From assembly GCF_024746815.1 (NCBI RefSeq), contig NZ_CP080525.1, positions 4,334,501-4,398,500 on the forward strand: DNA of 64,000 nt, read 5' to 3'. The position numbers were made by a program, and so were the translations under genes. The DNA is from Mesorhizobium sp. AR07. Its GTDB lineage: Bacteria > Pseudomonadota > Alphaproteobacteria > Rhizobiales > Rhizobiaceae. Positions 1-10,564 of this stretch are shown here, piece by piece; within the stretch, counting starts at the first letter, position 1; each line of letters opens with the position of its first letter. Below the pieces are notes generated by a model. That model ran no database searches. It was not told where the DNA came from and worked only from the letters and a program-made list of their open reading frames with translations.

Positions 1-938
1 TCGACCGCCCTCGGATCCGCGACATCCTGCAACAACAACAGGAGATCAGCGTGACCAGCCTTGGCCCTCGCCTTCTCGATGCCGATCGCCTCGACCTTCC
101 CTGGCGCATCGCGCAGGCCGGCGGTGTCTGTCAGCCTGATGCGCAGGCCGTCAAGTTCCAGTGATACTTCAAGCAGGTCGCGGGTCGTGCCCGGCTCATC
201 CGTTACAATAGCCGCATCGCGCCGCGCCAAGGCGTTGAACAGACTCGACTTGCCGGCATTGGGCGCACCGAGGATGACAACCTCAAACCCGTCGCGGATG
301 ATTTCGGCGGCGCGAAATCCGGCACTATGCCGGTCGATCTCGCCGATCATCGCTCGCACATCAAACCAGACCGTATCCGAAACGGAACCCGGCACATCAT
401 CCTCGTCGGCAAAGTCGATCTCAGCCTCGATCATGGCACGGGCATGGATCAGACGGCGGCGCCAGCCGAGATAGAGTTCGCTTTGCACGCCTTCGGCGTT
501 CTGGACCGCAAAGCGCCGCTGCGCCTCGGTCTCGGCATTGACGAGATCGGCCAGCGCCTCGGTCTCGACCAGGTCGACCTTGCCATTGAGGAAGGCGCGG
601 CGGGTGAATTCGCCGGGTTCCGCGTGCCGGACACCGTCAAAACCGGTGATCGTCTCCAGCATCCTGGCCACCACGGCCCGCCCGCCATGGACGTGGAATT
701 CCGCGACATCCTCGCCGGTAAAGCTGGCGGGGCCAGGAAAGAAAACAACCAGGCCGTTGTCCAGCACGGTCCCGTCCGGTGCCCGCAGCTTGCGCAAAAC
801 CGCCGCGCGGTCCTTAACCATGCTGCCGGCAATCGTTTCGACAACGAATCGAGTCCGAGGGCCGGAAATGCGGATAACGGCGACGCCGGCGGGAAGCCGG
901 CCGCTCGACAGCGCTACGATCGAATCCCTTGAAATCAT
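1..938 (-). CDS. mnmE: tRNA modification GTPase MnmE (3' end outside window)
   Basis: MnmE works with MnmG to modify U34 of certain tRNAs (the cmnm5U pathway). About 312 N-terminal residues are present. They include the folate-binding N-terminal domain with the HVHGG segment, the start of the helical domain, and the G domain with P-loop GAPNAGKSS near residue 222 and DTAG near residue 271. The C-terminal Cys-containing end lies beyond the window. The ATG at 936-938 gives the usual N-terminus MISRDSIVALSSG. It is transcribed away from the candidate origin, like rho, hemJ and hemE. Identification is from direct reading of the frame. Confidence 0.95.
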   Translation of the reverse strand, partial: MISRDSIVALSSGRLPAGVAVIRISGPRTRFVVETIAGSMVKDRAAVLRKLRAPDGTVLDNGLVVFFPGPASFTGEDVAEFHVHGGRAVVARMLETITGFDGVRHAEPGEFTRRAFLNGKVDLVETEALADLVNAETEAQRRFAVQNAEGVQSELYLGWRRRLIHARAMIEAEIDFADEDDVPGSVSDTVWFDVRAMIGEIDRHSAGFRAAEIIRDGFEVVILGAPNAGKSSLFNALARRDAAIVTDEPGTTRDLLEVSLELDGLRIRLTDTAGLRDAPGKVEAIGIEKARAKAGHADLLLLLQDVADPRAV

Positions 939-1003
939 TTGCCCGCTCACCCGAACCGCCTTAGCTTCGCCGGCTCAATCCATGATTACCGGGTAGCCTC
1001 ATC

Positions 1004-3022
1004 GTGACATTGCCGCCGCAAAACCTGCTAGCCGAAGAAGCCAGCCCCTATCTGCAGCAGCACAGCGGCAATCCCGTCCATTGGCGGGCCTGGTCGCCGG
1101 CTTCGCTTGAAGAGGCAAAGGCGCTGGACAGGCCAATCCTGCTCTCGGTCGGCTATGCCGCCTGCCACTGGTGCCATGTCATGGCGCATGAAAGCTTCGA
1201 GAATGACGACGTCGCCGCCGTCATGAACCGTCTGTTCGTCAATATCAAGGTCGACCGCGAGGAGCGGCCGGACATCGACCAGATCTATATGGCGGCTTTG
1301 TCCTCGATGGGCGAGCAGGGCGGCTGGCCGCTGACGATGTTCCTGACACCGGACGGCAAGCCATTCTGGGGCGGCACCTATTTCCCGCGCGAGCCGCGTT
1401 ATGGCCGCCCGGGCTTCATCCAGGTGATGCAGGCGGTCGACAAGGCCTGGCGGGAGAAACGGGCGAGCCTGAACCAGAGCGCCGACGGCCTGACCACGCA
1501 TGTCGAGGCGCGGCTTGCCGGTTCGCATGCAAAAACAGCACTCGATCGCGACACGCTGGAAAACCTTGCCAGGGGCATCGACGGCATGATCGACAGGGAT
1601 CTCGGCGGTCTGCGCGGCGCGCCGAAATTCCCGAATGCGCCGTTCATGCTCACCCTTTGGCTGTCCTGGCTGCGCGACGGCAACGCCGCGCATCGCGACG
1701 ACGTCCTGCTCAGCCTCGAACAGATGCTGAGCGGCGGCATCTACGACCACATTGGCGGCGGGCTCAGCCGCTATTCGACCGACGCCGAATGGCTGGTGCC
1801 GCATTTCGAAAAGATGCTCTACGACAACGCCCAGTCCATCCGCTTTTGCAACTGGGCCTATGCGGCGAGCGGCAATGAATTGTTCCTGATACGAATCGAA
1901 GACACGGTCGACTGGCTGCTGCGCGAGATGCGTGTCGATGGCGGCGCCTTTGCCGCCAGCCTCGACGCCGACAGCGATGGTGAGGAGGGGCTGTTCTACA
2001 CCTGGAGCAGGGAAGAGATCGAAGCCGCGCTCGGCGACGATTCCGCATTGTTTTTCAAACACTTCACCCTATCCAGCCCGCACGGCTGGGAAGGCAAGCC
2101 GGTTGTCCACCAAACCCGCTCCCAGCAGTCACGGAGCGTGGTCGATCACAAAGAACTCATTCCGCTGAAGGCGAAGCTTCTCGCCATCCGGGAGAAACGG
2201 GTCAGGCCTGGCCTCGACGCAAAAACCCTCACCGACTGGAACGGCCTGATGATCGCAGCCCTGGCCGAGGCAGGCCGGTCGCTGGCGCGGCCAGACTGGA
2301 TCGAGGCGGCGGCAAAAGCCTTCGCCAACATCAGCGCCGCGAGTCGCGACAACCGCCTGCCGCATTCGATGCTCGGCGCGAGAAAACTGTTTCCGGCCCT
2401 GTCGAGCGACTATGCCGCCATGAGCAATGCCGCGATCGCCTTGTTCGAAGCCACCGGCGATTGGAGCTATGTCGACCAAGCCAGGCAGTTCATCGAGCAG
2501 CTCGACCTTTGGCATGCCGACACTGAAAAGACCGGCTATTATCTCACCGCTTCCGACAGCACCGACGTGCCGATCCGCATCAGGGGCGATGTCGACGAAG
2601 CCATCCCTTCAGCCACCGGCCAGATCATCGAGGCATTGGTCCGGCTCGCCTCGGTCACCGGCGATCTCGATCTGCAGGAGAGGGCGTGGAAGATCGCCGA
2701 GCATGCCGCCGGCCGGGCCGCGCAGCAAGCCTACGGCCAGGCGGGCATTGTGAATGCCTGTGCGCTCGCCATCGAGCCGCTCAAGCTTGTGCTGATAGAC
2801 GATTTGACGGATCCACAACTTGTTCCGGTTGCGAATCGAAATCCCGACCCGCGCCGGGTCGATGTATCAATTTCGATCGGTTCGGCAGCGAATCGACCCT
2901 TACTGCCCGGCGGAATCCTGCCGCCAGCCGACAGGCCGGGTGCGTGGTTGTGCACGGGACAGGTTTGCCTTCCCGTCGTCACCGATGCCGAAGAACTGCA
3001 ACGTCTCCTGCGTCGCCGATAG
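1004..3022 (+). CDS. thioredoxin domain-containing protein, DUF255/YyaL family
   Basis: A 672-residue member of the DUF255 / SSP411 (spermatogenesis-associated protein 20-like) family. It has an N-terminal thioredoxin-like domain followed by a long six-hairpin glycosidase-like alpha/alpha toroid. The redox-type motif C54-HW-C57 lies in the conserved segment YAACHWCHVMAHESF. Length is normal for the family and the role is not firmly known. The start is GTG at 1004; the ATG just upstream runs straight into a stop. Its last 123 bases overlap, in the opposite strand, the 3' end of the EamA transporter gene. Confidence 0.9.
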   Translation: MTLPPQNLLAEEASPYLQQHSGNPVHWRAWSPASLEEAKALDRPILLSVGYAACHWCHVMAHESFENDDVAAVMNRLFVNIKVDREERPDIDQIYMAALSSMGEQGGWPLTMFLTPDGKPFWGGTYFPREPRYGRPGFIQVMQAVDKAWREKRASLNQSADGLTTHVEARLAGSHAKTALDRDTLENLARGIDGMIDRDLGGLRGAPKFPNAPFMLTLWLSWLRDGNAAHRDDVLLSLEQMLSGGIYDHIGGGLSRYSTDAEWLVPHFEKMLYDNAQSIRFCNWAYAASGNELFLIRIEDTVDWLLREMRVDGGAFAASLDADSDGEEGLFYTWSREEIEAALGDDSALFFKHFTLSSPHGWEGKPVVHQTRSQQSRSVVDHKELIPLKAKLLAIREKRVRPGLDAKTLTDWNGLMIAALAEAGRSLARPDWIEAAAKAFANISAASRDNRLPHSMLGARKLFPALSSDYAAMSNAAIALFEATGDWSYVDQARQFIEQLDLWHADTEKTGYYLTASDSTDVPIRIRGDVDEAIPSATGQIIEALVRLASVTGDLDLQERAWKIAEHAAGRAAQQAYGQAGIVNACALAIEPLKLVLIDDLTDPQLVPVANRNPDPRRVDVSISIGSAANRPLLPGGILPPADRPGAWLCTGQVCLPVVTDAEELQRLLRRR

Positions 3023-3946
3023 ATCGGATGCTTCGCCTTGCGCCGACGGGAACGCTGCCTGTCTTCGCTTGAACAGCAAATCCCTGGCGGCGACCACCGC
3101 GCCGATGGTGATCAGGACGCAAGCGAGCGCCACCGACCAGTGGAACACGCCAAACCCTGCAAGCAGCAGCACGATCACCGAAAACAGCGGTGCGGCGTAG
3201 GACAGGGCGCCGAGGATCATGATGTCGCCGTGCTTGCAGCCATAGTCCCAGGCATAGAAGCCGGCACCCAGCGGGATCGTGCCCAGGACAAGGATGGCGC
3301 TCCACTGCGTCATCGTCTGCGGCCAGACCGTGGTTTCGAGCATCAGGTGCAGCGCAAAGGCGACCGCCGCGGTGATGAAGCAATAGCCGGCCACCACGTC
3401 GGTCGGCACCTGGCCAAAGCGACGCGACAGGACCGAGTAGCCGGCCCAGATGAAGGCGCAGAACAGAGCGATGACATGGCCATTCATCACCCCATTGGCC
3501 AGACCGACGCTGCCGCCCTTGGTGATCACCACAACGGCGCCGGCGAGGCCGAGAACCACCCCCACGACGTGATGAACCTTCAGCCTTTCTCCCGGCAGGA
3601 AAGCGGCGAAGACAACGATCAGCAGCGGCCAGAGATAGGCGATCAGGCTGACCTCGACCGGCGGCGCCGACTGGATCGCGAAGAAGTAGGCGCAGTGGTA
3701 GATGCACAGCCCTGCAGTGCCGATCGCCCAGACCGGCCATGGCTGCCGCAGCGACCGGATCGCTTGCGGGCGGAACATCCAGCTCGTCGCTCCGACCAAC
3801 CCTCCGAGCAGGAACGTCATAGCCGCCAGCTGAAAGGGCGGGATCGAACCTGCCGCGGTTGAAAGCAGCGCCAGGAACGACCAGGTCAGGATGGCCGAAA
3901 AGCCAATCAGGGTCGGGATTGTTTTCTTCACGTCGCTTCGTCTCAT
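2900..3946 (-). CDS. EamA/DMT-family membrane transporter
   Basis: A drug/metabolite-transporter superfamily protein of about 348 residues with two EamA repeats and roughly ten hydrophobic segments. Conserved features are the N-terminal ILTWSFLALL segment and the ENxAY-like loop SLIAYLWPL. The substrate cannot be told. I chose ATG 3946 (MRRSDVKKT), right before the first membrane segment; a further in-frame start at 4036 adds 30 unlikely residues. About 55 hydrophilic C-terminal residues run past the last membrane segment and lie antisense to the end of the DUF255 gene, so the true end of the functional domain is probably near 3060. Confidence 0.85.
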   Translation of the reverse strand: MRRSDVKKTIPTLIGFSAILTWSFLALLSTAAGSIPPFQLAAMTFLLGGLVGATSWMFRPQAIRSLRQPWPVWAIGTAGLCIYHCAYFFAIQSAPPVEVSLIAYLWPLLIVVFAAFLPGERLKVHHVVGVVLGLAGAVVVITKGGSVGLANGVMNGHVIALFCAFIWAGYSVLSRRFGQVPTDVVAGYCFITAAVAFALHLMLETTVWPQTMTQWSAILVLGTIPLGAGFYAWDYGCKHGDIMILGALSYAAPLFSVIVLLLAGFGVFHWSVALACVLITIGAVVAARDLLFKRRQAAFPSAQGEASDLSATQETLQFFGIGDDGKANLSRAQPRTRPVGWRQDSAGQ

Positions 3947-4040
3947 CTCGCGAGCGCAATTAGTTGCATAGGGATTGACCGACCCGCTGCCGCATACGGC
4001 CACGCGGTATCGGGAATGCGACCTGACCCGCCTCAATGAA

Positions 4041-4072
4041 AAACCCCATCCCGGTTTCCCGGAATGGGGTTT
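4041..4072 (-). terminator. rho-independent terminator after rho
   Basis: A 14-bp stem with one mismatch (4041-4054 against 4059-4072) and a 4-base loop. On the minus strand it is followed by five T residues and then CATTG. It lies 34 bases beyond the rho stop codon and reads in the rho direction, so it probably ends the rho transcript. Confidence 0.8.
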
Positions 4073-4106
4073 GCTGCATAGCCGAAAAAGTCTCGGGCCA
4101 GACGCC

Positions 4107-5372
<1,266 letters not shown>

Positions 5373-5546
5373 AGACGGACCTTGAACGGATGGAGTCTGG
5401 GTAAGCTTTGGGAAGATATCGGCGGGATGCGACAAATGCCGGGCGCGGCCGAAAGCAATGATGGGCGGCGCATGACGGGAAGGAAGACCCGTCTTTTATC
5501 GTCGGTTGGATGAAAGAGCAAGCTGCGTTTTAAGCGCCGGATAGGC

Positions 5547-6092
5547 TCAGAACGGCTTGACGACAACCAGGATCACGATTGCGATCATCAGCAATGTGGG
5601 GATCTCGTTGATCATCCGCCAGTGCCGCGCCGGTTTTTCATTGCGGTCCTCGGCGAATTTGCGCACCGCACCCGCCAGATAGCCATGAACGGCGGACAGC
5701 AAAAGCACTGCACCGATCTTGGCGTGCAGCCAGCCACCGTGGAAACCAAAGCCTTTCCAGGCGAGCCACAGGCCGAACACCCAGGTGACGATCATCGCCG
5801 GATTGATGATGCCGCGCAGCAGGCGGCGCTCCATCACCTTGAAGGTCTCCGACTGCACCGAGCCCTTCTCGGCATCGGCGTGGTAGACCAGCAGCCGCGG
5901 CAGATACAGCATGCCCGCCATCCACGAAATGACGGCAAGGATGTGGATCGCCTTCGCCCATGGATAAAAGCTGTCGGGCGCGACGAAATACAAAAGTGCG
6001 GTGAGAACAACCAGCACGGCAATGCCTGATATCATGCGCATCATCGCCTGGCCGGTGCTGTTCGTGTTGCCAGCGTTGTTCGACTGAACCAT
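5547..6092 (-). CDS. hemJ: protoporphyrinogen IX oxidase HemJ
   Basis: A 181-residue membrane protein of the UPF0093/HemJ family, which oxidises protoporphyrinogen IX to protoporphyrin IX. About four to five membrane segments are visible. The conserved His is at residue 50 (WAKAIHIL), and there is a basic segment KVMERRLLRG. The gene overlaps the hemE stop codon (TGATG), so translation is probably coupled to hemE. Pairing of hemE with hemJ supports the assignment. Confidence 0.93.
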   Translation of the reverse strand: MVQSNNAGNTNSTGQAMMRMISGIAVLVVLTALLYFVAPDSFYPWAKAIHILAVISWMAGMLYLPRLLVYHADAEKGSVQSETFKVMERRLLRGIINPAMIVTWVFGLWLAWKGFGFHGGWLHAKIGAVLLLSAVHGYLAGAVRKFAEDRNEKPARHWRMINEIPTLLMIAIVILVVVKPF

Positions 6093-7123
6093 CAGCGTGT
6101 CGCGCTCCGCACAAGTTTCACCATCGCCTCGACATGGGCGATCGGCGTCTCCGGCGTGATGCCGTGACCGAGATTGAAAATCAGCGGCCCGTCTCCCAGC
6201 GCTTTCAGGACGGCCTCGACACCATCGGATAGCGCTTTGCCGCCAGCCACGAGCCGTAAAGGATCGAGGTTGCCTTGAACCGCACCCGAGCGCTGCAAAT
6301 CCTTCGCTGCCCCCAGGGGCACCGTCCAGTCGATCCCCAGGGCCGTCACACCGGTCTTCTGGCGATAGGTCTGGTAGCGCGCGCCGGCGCCCTTGGGAAA
6401 ACCGATGATCGGCACATCGGGATGAACCGCCCGCACTTGTCTGACGATCTCGGCCACCGGCTGAACGCAGAACAGGTCGAAGGACGCATCGTCGAGCACC
6501 CCGGACCAGGAATCGAAAATCTGCACCACGTCAGCACCCGCCTCGATCTGGCGGATGAGATAGGCGGCCGAATGATCGACAAGCACTTTCAGCAAGTACT
6601 GAAATGCCGCCGGCTCGCGATAGGCGAACAGCCGCGCCGGCGCTTGGTCGGGTGTGCCATGACCGGCAATCATGTAGGTCGCCACCGTCCACGGCGCGCC
6701 GCAAAAGCCGATCAGCGTTGTCTCGTCGGGTAGTCTTGCCCGTAATCGGCGAACCGTCTCGTAGACCGGTTCGAGATTCACGTGAAACGTTTTGCTTTCC
6801 AGAGCCTCTATCTCGGCTGCCGTGATCGGCGTCAGCAGGGGACCGCGTCCCTCTTCAAAGCGCACGTCGCGGCCAAGCGCATGCGGAACGACAAGAATGT
6901 CCGAGAACAGGATCGATGCATCGAAGCCGAAGCGCTCGATCGGCTGCAGCGTCACTTCGACCGCAAGGTCGGGATCGTAGCAGAGGTCGAGGAATGATCC
7001 GGCGCGCCTGCGTGTTTCCCGATATTCCGGCAGATAGCGCCCGGCTTGACGCATCATCCAGAGCGGAGGCGGGAACACCGCCTTGCCCTTCAGCACGTCC
7101 AGCATGATCCGGTTCTGGGGCAT
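6092..7123 (-). CDS. hemE: uroporphyrinogen decarboxylase
   Basis: A 343-residue enzyme that converts uroporphyrinogen III to coproporphyrinogen III in haem synthesis. Signature 1 is [11 protein letters not shown] at residues 25-35 and signature 2 is [16 protein letters not shown]. Length is normal. It is first in a hemE-hemJ unit and its start faces the candidate origin. hemE next to oriC is a well-known arrangement in Caulobacter and Rhizobiales. Confidence 0.97.
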   Translation of the reverse strand: MPQNRIMLDVLKGKAVFPPPLWMMRQAGRYLPEYRETRRRAGSFLDLCYDPDLAVEVTLQPIERFGFDASILFSDILVVPHALGRDVRFEEGRGPLLTPITAAEIEALESKTFHVNLEPVYETVRRLRARLPDETTLIGFCGAPWTVATYMIAGHGTPDQAPARLFAYREPAAFQYLLKVLVDHSAAYLIRQIEAGADVVQIFDSWSGVLDDASFDLFCVQPVAEIVRQVRAVHPDVPIIGFPKGAGARYQTYRQKTGVTALGIDWTVPLGAAKDLQRSGAVQGNLDPLRLVAGGKALSDGVEAVLKALGDGPLIFNLGHGITPETPIAHVEAMVKLVRSATR

Positions 7124-7150
7124 CGAGCGCTCGCTTCTCCAAGCCTTCCT

Positions 7151-7193
7151 ATAATCTAAGATTCTTATATCTAAGATTCTTCTGATTCTAAGA
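7151..7193. repeat. AT-rich tandem palindromic repeats in oriC
   Basis: The 13-mer ATCTAAGATTCTT occurs at 7154-7166 and again at 7169-7181, a 15-base period, followed by a degenerate third copy around 7184-7193. Each copy contains the odd palindrome AATCT-A-AGATT or a close variant. In a GC-rich genome this AT-rich tract next to DnaA boxes looks like a duplex-unwinding element. A regulator site for hemE is the alternative. Confidence 0.6.
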
Positions 7194-7492
7194 GTCTGTT
7201 GGTTGTGGTGGTTGTCACCTGTCCCGCTTTGCCCCGAAAAATACCAGCCAGCATATTGTCGCGCGCTTGCTCAGCCAAAACTGTAGGGTTCTGGGGAAGA
7301 TCAGGAATCCATTACTGGAGTCAACGCGTTACAAGGTGCCGGCAAAAACCCGCCCTGTGGACAGACGATGGCCAAAAAAAGCCGTCCCCGGACTTGTCCC
7401 CAGCCGCCCGACGAAGCTGACAGCACAACGAATTGTGGACAAACCGCCATCTGATACAGTCGCCCCTGACCGGCCCGCTTTTCCATCCCGCC

Positions 7493-7501
7493 TTATCCAC
7501 A
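7493..7501 (+). promoter_or_regulatory. perfect DnaA box
   Basis: TTATCCACA matches the bacterial DnaA consensus at all nine positions and lies 28 bases before the ppsR start codon, among several weaker matches. Confidence 0.7.
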
Positions 7502-7528
7502 GCCGCCCACAGCCCCAGGTGACCCCCT

Positions 7529-8350
7529 GTGAACAAACCCCAGAGCTTCTTCCACCTGCACCTGATTTCCGACGCGACCGGCGAAACGCTGCTCGCCGCC
7601 GGCCGGGCGGCTTCGGCGCAATACAAGGATGCGCGCGCCATCGAGCACATCTACCCGCTCATTCGCACGGAAAAGCAGGTGGCCAAAGTGTTCGAGGACA
7701 TCGAGGAGGAGCCGGGCATCATCCTCTACACGGTCGTCGACCAGAAGCTCGCGCGCGGCATCGACGAACGCTGTGCCACCATGGGCCTGCCCTGCGTGTC
7801 GGTGCTGGAGCCGGTGCTCACCGTGTTCCAGTCCTATCTCGGCACGCCGGCCGGCCGCCGCGTCGGCGCCCAGCATGTCCTCGACGCCGAATATTTCCGC
7901 CGCATCGATGCGCTCAACTTCACCATGGACCATGATGACGGCCAGCTGCCGACCAACATGGACGATGCCGATGTGGTGCTGATCGGCATCTCGCGGACCT
8001 CGAAGACGCCGACCAGCATCTATCTCGCCAATCGCGGCATCAAGACCGCCAACATCCCGATCGTGCTCGGCGTGCCGGTGCCGGAAAGCCTGGTCAACGC
8101 CACCACGCCGCTGATCGTCGGGCTGATCGCCACCGCCGAGCGCATCTCGCATGTCCGGCAGAACCGCATTCTCGGCAACAGCAGTTCTTATGAGGCGAGC
8201 GACTATGTCGACCGCGCGGCGATCAGCGAGGAGCTCGCTTACGCCCGCAAGATCTGCACGCGCCATGGCTGGCCGATGATCGATGTCAGCCGCCGCTCGA
8301 TCGAGGAAACGGCGGCGGCGATCGTTGCCCTGCGCGGCAAGTCGAGATAA
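7529..8350 (+). CDS. ppsR: pyruvate, phosphate dikinase regulatory protein (kinase/pyrophosphorylase)
   Basis: A 273-residue DUF299-family bifunctional ADP-dependent kinase / Pi-dependent pyrophosphorylase, which regulates PPDK or PEP synthase by phosphorylating its active-site region. The P-loop is GISRTSKT at residues 153-160, and the N-terminus [11 protein letters not shown] is typical. The start is GTG 7529, which overlaps a DnaA-box-like 9-mer. Next to hemE across the origin, this is the gene called RP001-like in older origin literature. Which dikinase it targets cannot be told here. Confidence 0.93.
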   Translation: MNKPQSFFHLHLISDATGETLLAAGRAASAQYKDARAIEHIYPLIRTEKQVAKVFEDIEEEPGIILYTVVDQKLARGIDERCATMGLPCVSVLEPVLTVFQSYLGTPAGRRVGAQHVLDAEYFRRIDALNFTMDHDDGQLPTNMDDADVVLIGISRTSKTPTSIYLANRGIKTANIPIVLGVPVPESLVNATTPLIVGLIATAERISHVRQNRILGNSSSYEASDYVDRAAISEELAYARKICTRHGWPMIDVSRRSIEETAAAIVALRGKSR

Positions 8351-8452
8351 ATGAGGCGAAAAGTGAGTTTTCCCAGTCTTCTCTAGCGCTAACTTTACAA
8401 CTAGAGCTGCTCATACTCTAACCGCGCCTATGTCTGCGCCCGAGTGCAAAAA

Positions 8453-9052
8453 ATGACCGAAAAAATCATCCTCGCCTCTGGCAGCACGTTCCGCAAGGTG
8501 ATGCTCGTCAATGCCGGCATCGACGTCGAGGCGGTTCCGGCCGATGTCGACGAGCGCGCGCTCGAGGCGCCCTTGCAGGGCAGTGGTGTTTCGCCCGAGG
8601 ACGTCGCCCTGGTGCTGGCCGAGGCCAAGGCCACCGAAGTCAGTGAGCGCCGGCCTGGTGGACTGGTGCTCGGCTGCGACCAGACGCTGTCGCTGGGCGA
8701 CGAAATGTTCCACAAGCCGGCCGACATGGAGGGCGCGCGGCGTCATCTCTTGGCACTGTCGGGCAAGACCCATCAGCTGAACAGCGCCGCCGTGCTGGTC
8801 CGCGATGGCGCTGTGCTGTGGTGGCATGTCGGCATCGCCAGCATGACCATGCGCAAGCTCGACCCGGCCTTCATCGGCCGCCATCTCGCCCGTGTCGGCG
8901 CCAGGGCGCTGGCCAGCGTCGGTGCCTACCAGATCGAGGGCGAAGGCATCCAGCTCTTCGAGAAGATCGAGGGCGATCACTTCACCATTGTCGGCCTGCC
9001 GCTGCTGCCGCTGCTGGCTGAACTTCGTGACCTGGGCGCAATCGATGGCTGA
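8453..9052 (+). CDS. maf: Maf-family nucleotide pyrophosphatase
   Basis: About 199 residues. A Maf/Ham1-fold nucleoside triphosphate pyrophosphatase that hydrolyses non-canonical or modified NTPs. The N-terminal [10 protein letters not shown] motif and the catalytic-region segment [10 protein letters not shown] are visible. I take ATG 8453; GTG 8444 in the same frame is possible and adds three residues. The stop codon lies 8 bases inside aroE, so maf-aroE-coaE form a tight unit. Subfamily (dTTP/UTP or m7GTP type) not settled by reading. Confidence 0.92.
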   Translation: MTEKIILASGSTFRKVMLVNAGIDVEAVPADVDERALEAPLQGSGVSPEDVALVLAEAKATEVSERRPGGLVLGCDQTLSLGDEMFHKPADMEGARRHLLALSGKTHQLNSAAVLVRDGAVLWWHVGIASMTMRKLDPAFIGRHLARVGARALASVGAYQIEGEGIQLFEKIEGDHFTIVGLPLLPLLAELRDLGAIDG

Positions 9053-9887
9053 CGCGACCAAAAAGGCCTTCGTCACCGGCCATCCGGTCAAGCATTCGCG
9101 CTCGCCGAAGATCCATGGCCATTGGCTGGCCAAACATGGCATCGACGGCAGCTACCAGGCCATCGACATCGAGCCGCAAGACTTTGCCGAATTCCTGAAG
9201 GCCTTGCAGGCGAACGGTTACCAGGGCGGCAATGTCACCATCCCGCACAAGGAAGCGGCGTTCGCGCTCGTCGCCCGCCGCGATCAGGCGGCGCAGGAGA
9301 TCGGCGCCGTCAACACGCTGTGGTTCGAGGACGGCACTTTGTGGGGGGGCAATACCGACGGTCACGGCTTTGCCGCCAACCTCGACGATCATGCGCCGGG
9401 CTGGGCCGGCAAGGGCCCCGCGGTCGTGCTCGGTGCCGGCGGCGCGTCGCGCGCCGTCATCCACGCGTTGAAGGAGCGCGGCGTTGCCGACATCCGCATC
9501 GTCAACCGCACTTTGGCGCGGGCGCAGGAATTGCGCGATCGTTTCGGCGCTGGCGTTTCGGCGCACGGCATGGAAGCGACCAACGAGCTGCTTGCCGATG
9601 CCGGCCTGCTGGTCAACACCACGGCGCTCGGCATGCATGGCAATGAAGGTCTGTCCGCCGATCCGGCGTGGCTGCCGGACCACGCCATCGTCACCGACCT
9701 CGTCTATGTGCCGCTGGAGACGCCGCTGCTTGCCGCTGCCCGCGCGCGCCAGCTGAAGACCGTCGACGGTCTTGGCATGCTGCTCAACCAGGCCGTGCCC
9801 GGCTTCGAGCACTGGTTCGGCGTCAGGCCACGGGTCACCGCCGAACTGCGCGCGCTCATCGTAGCCGATCTGGCGCCGAAACCATGA
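9045..9887 (+). CDS. aroE: shikimate dehydrogenase (NADP+)
   Basis: A 280-residue enzyme that reduces 3-dehydroshikimate to shikimate. The substrate-binding SRSPKIHG segment lies at residues 18-25. The catalytic pair is K69 (NVTIPHKEA) and D105 (NTDGHGF), and the NADP-binding glycine loop is GAGGASRAV near residue 130. The ATG at 9045 lies inside the 3' end of maf, and the stop overlaps the coaE start (ATGA), so the three genes are probably translated together. Confidence 0.96.
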   Translation: MADATKKAFVTGHPVKHSRSPKIHGHWLAKHGIDGSYQAIDIEPQDFAEFLKALQANGYQGGNVTIPHKEAAFALVARRDQAAQEIGAVNTLWFEDGTLWGGNTDGHGFAANLDDHAPGWAGKGPAVVLGAGGASRAVIHALKERGVADIRIVNRTLARAQELRDRFGAGVSAHGMEATNELLADAGLLVNTTALGMHGNEGLSADPAWLPDHAIVTDLVYVPLETPLLAAARARQLKTVDGLGMLLNQAVPGFEHWFGVRPRVTAELRALIVADLAPKP

Positions 9888-10489
9888 TCGTGCTCGGCCT
9901 CACCGGCTCGATCGGCATGGGCAAGTCGACCACCGCAAAAATGTTTGCCGAGGCCGGCGTGCCGGTTCACGATTCCGACGAGGCGGTGCATCGCCTCTAT
10001 GCCGGCAAGGCCGCGCCTTTGGTCGAGGCGGCCTTTCCCGGCACGACGATTGCCGGCGTGGTCGATCGCGCAAGACTTGGCGAGCGTGTCCTCGGCGATG
10101 GCGCCGCGCTGAAGCGGCTGGAAGTCATCATCCATCCGCTGGTGCGGGCCGATGCCGATGCTTTCCTGGCGAAGCATCGTAACGCTGGCGAATCGATCGC
10201 CATCCTCGATATCCCGCTTTTGTTCGAAACCGGCGGCCGCAACCGTGTCGACAAGGTCGTCGTCGTCACCGCGCCGGCGGACGTACAGCGCCAGCGCGTG
10301 CTGGCGCGGCCGGGCATGACGGAGGAAAAACTGGCGTCGATCCTGGCCAGGCAGGTCCCGGACGCGGAAAAACGTCGTCAGGCCGATTTCGTCGTCGACA
10401 CCGGCCAGGGGCTCGACGCCGCCCGCGCAGCGGTCGCGGCTATTGTTGCTGAACTCTCCGGGGATAAGTCGGGCAAGGCCCGCTCCTGA
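9884..10489 (+). CDS. coaE: dephospho-CoA kinase
   Basis: A 201-residue enzyme for the last step of coenzyme A synthesis, ATP-dependent phosphorylation of dephospho-CoA. The P-loop [12 protein letters not shown] covers residues 5-16, followed by the HDSDEAVH substrate segment and the DIPLLFETG motif. Its start overlaps the aroE stop by four bases. Confidence 0.96.
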   Translation: MIVLGLTGSIGMGKSTTAKMFAEAGVPVHDSDEAVHRLYAGKAAPLVEAAFPGTTIAGVVDRARLGERVLGDGAALKRLEVIIHPLVRADADAFLAKHRNAGESIAILDIPLLFETGGRNRVDKVVVVTAPADVQRQRVLARPGMTEEKLASILARQVPDAEKRRQADFVVDTGQGLDAARAAVAAIVAELSGDKSGKARS

Positions 10490-10564
10490 AACCAGGTCGT
10501 CAGCATTGCCCATTGCCATTTTGTTCCGCTGTATGATTCTGCTCGCTTGAAGCGGACTGATTCG

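Larger units (their letters stand above)
7124..7528. other. oriC: candidate chromosomal replication origin (oriC)
   Basis: A 405-base gene-free interval between divergent hemE and ppsR, the location of the origin in Caulobacter and reported for Sinorhizobium. It holds an AT-rich repeat tract next to hemE and DnaA-box-like 9-mers at the ppsR side. A perfect TTATCCACA is at 7493-7501. TTGTCCACA is on the minus strand at 7434-7442, and CTGTCCACA on the minus strand at 7356-7364. Weaker matches are TTGTCCCCA at 7394-7402 and TTGTTCACA on the minus strand at 7528-7536. Flanking genes run away from the interval on both sides. Origin activity is inferred, not shown. Confidence 0.75.

Noticed and set aside
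449-844. Minus-strand frame of 131 codons inside mnmE
   Set aside because: It is a shifted reading of the mnmE region; the true frame gives clear MnmE sequence with the P-loop.
1028-2062. Long minus-strand frame opposite the DUF255 gene
   Set aside because: High-GC shadow frame; no domain, and the plus frame carries the family motifs.
7151-7193. Irr/ICE or RirA operator controlling hemE
   Set aside because: The repeats do not fit the remembered iron-regulator motifs well; position next to DnaA boxes favours an origin element.
7267-7935. Plus-strand frame covering the candidate origin
   Set aside because: It overlaps ppsR out of frame, with low-complexity Arg/Pro-rich sequence.
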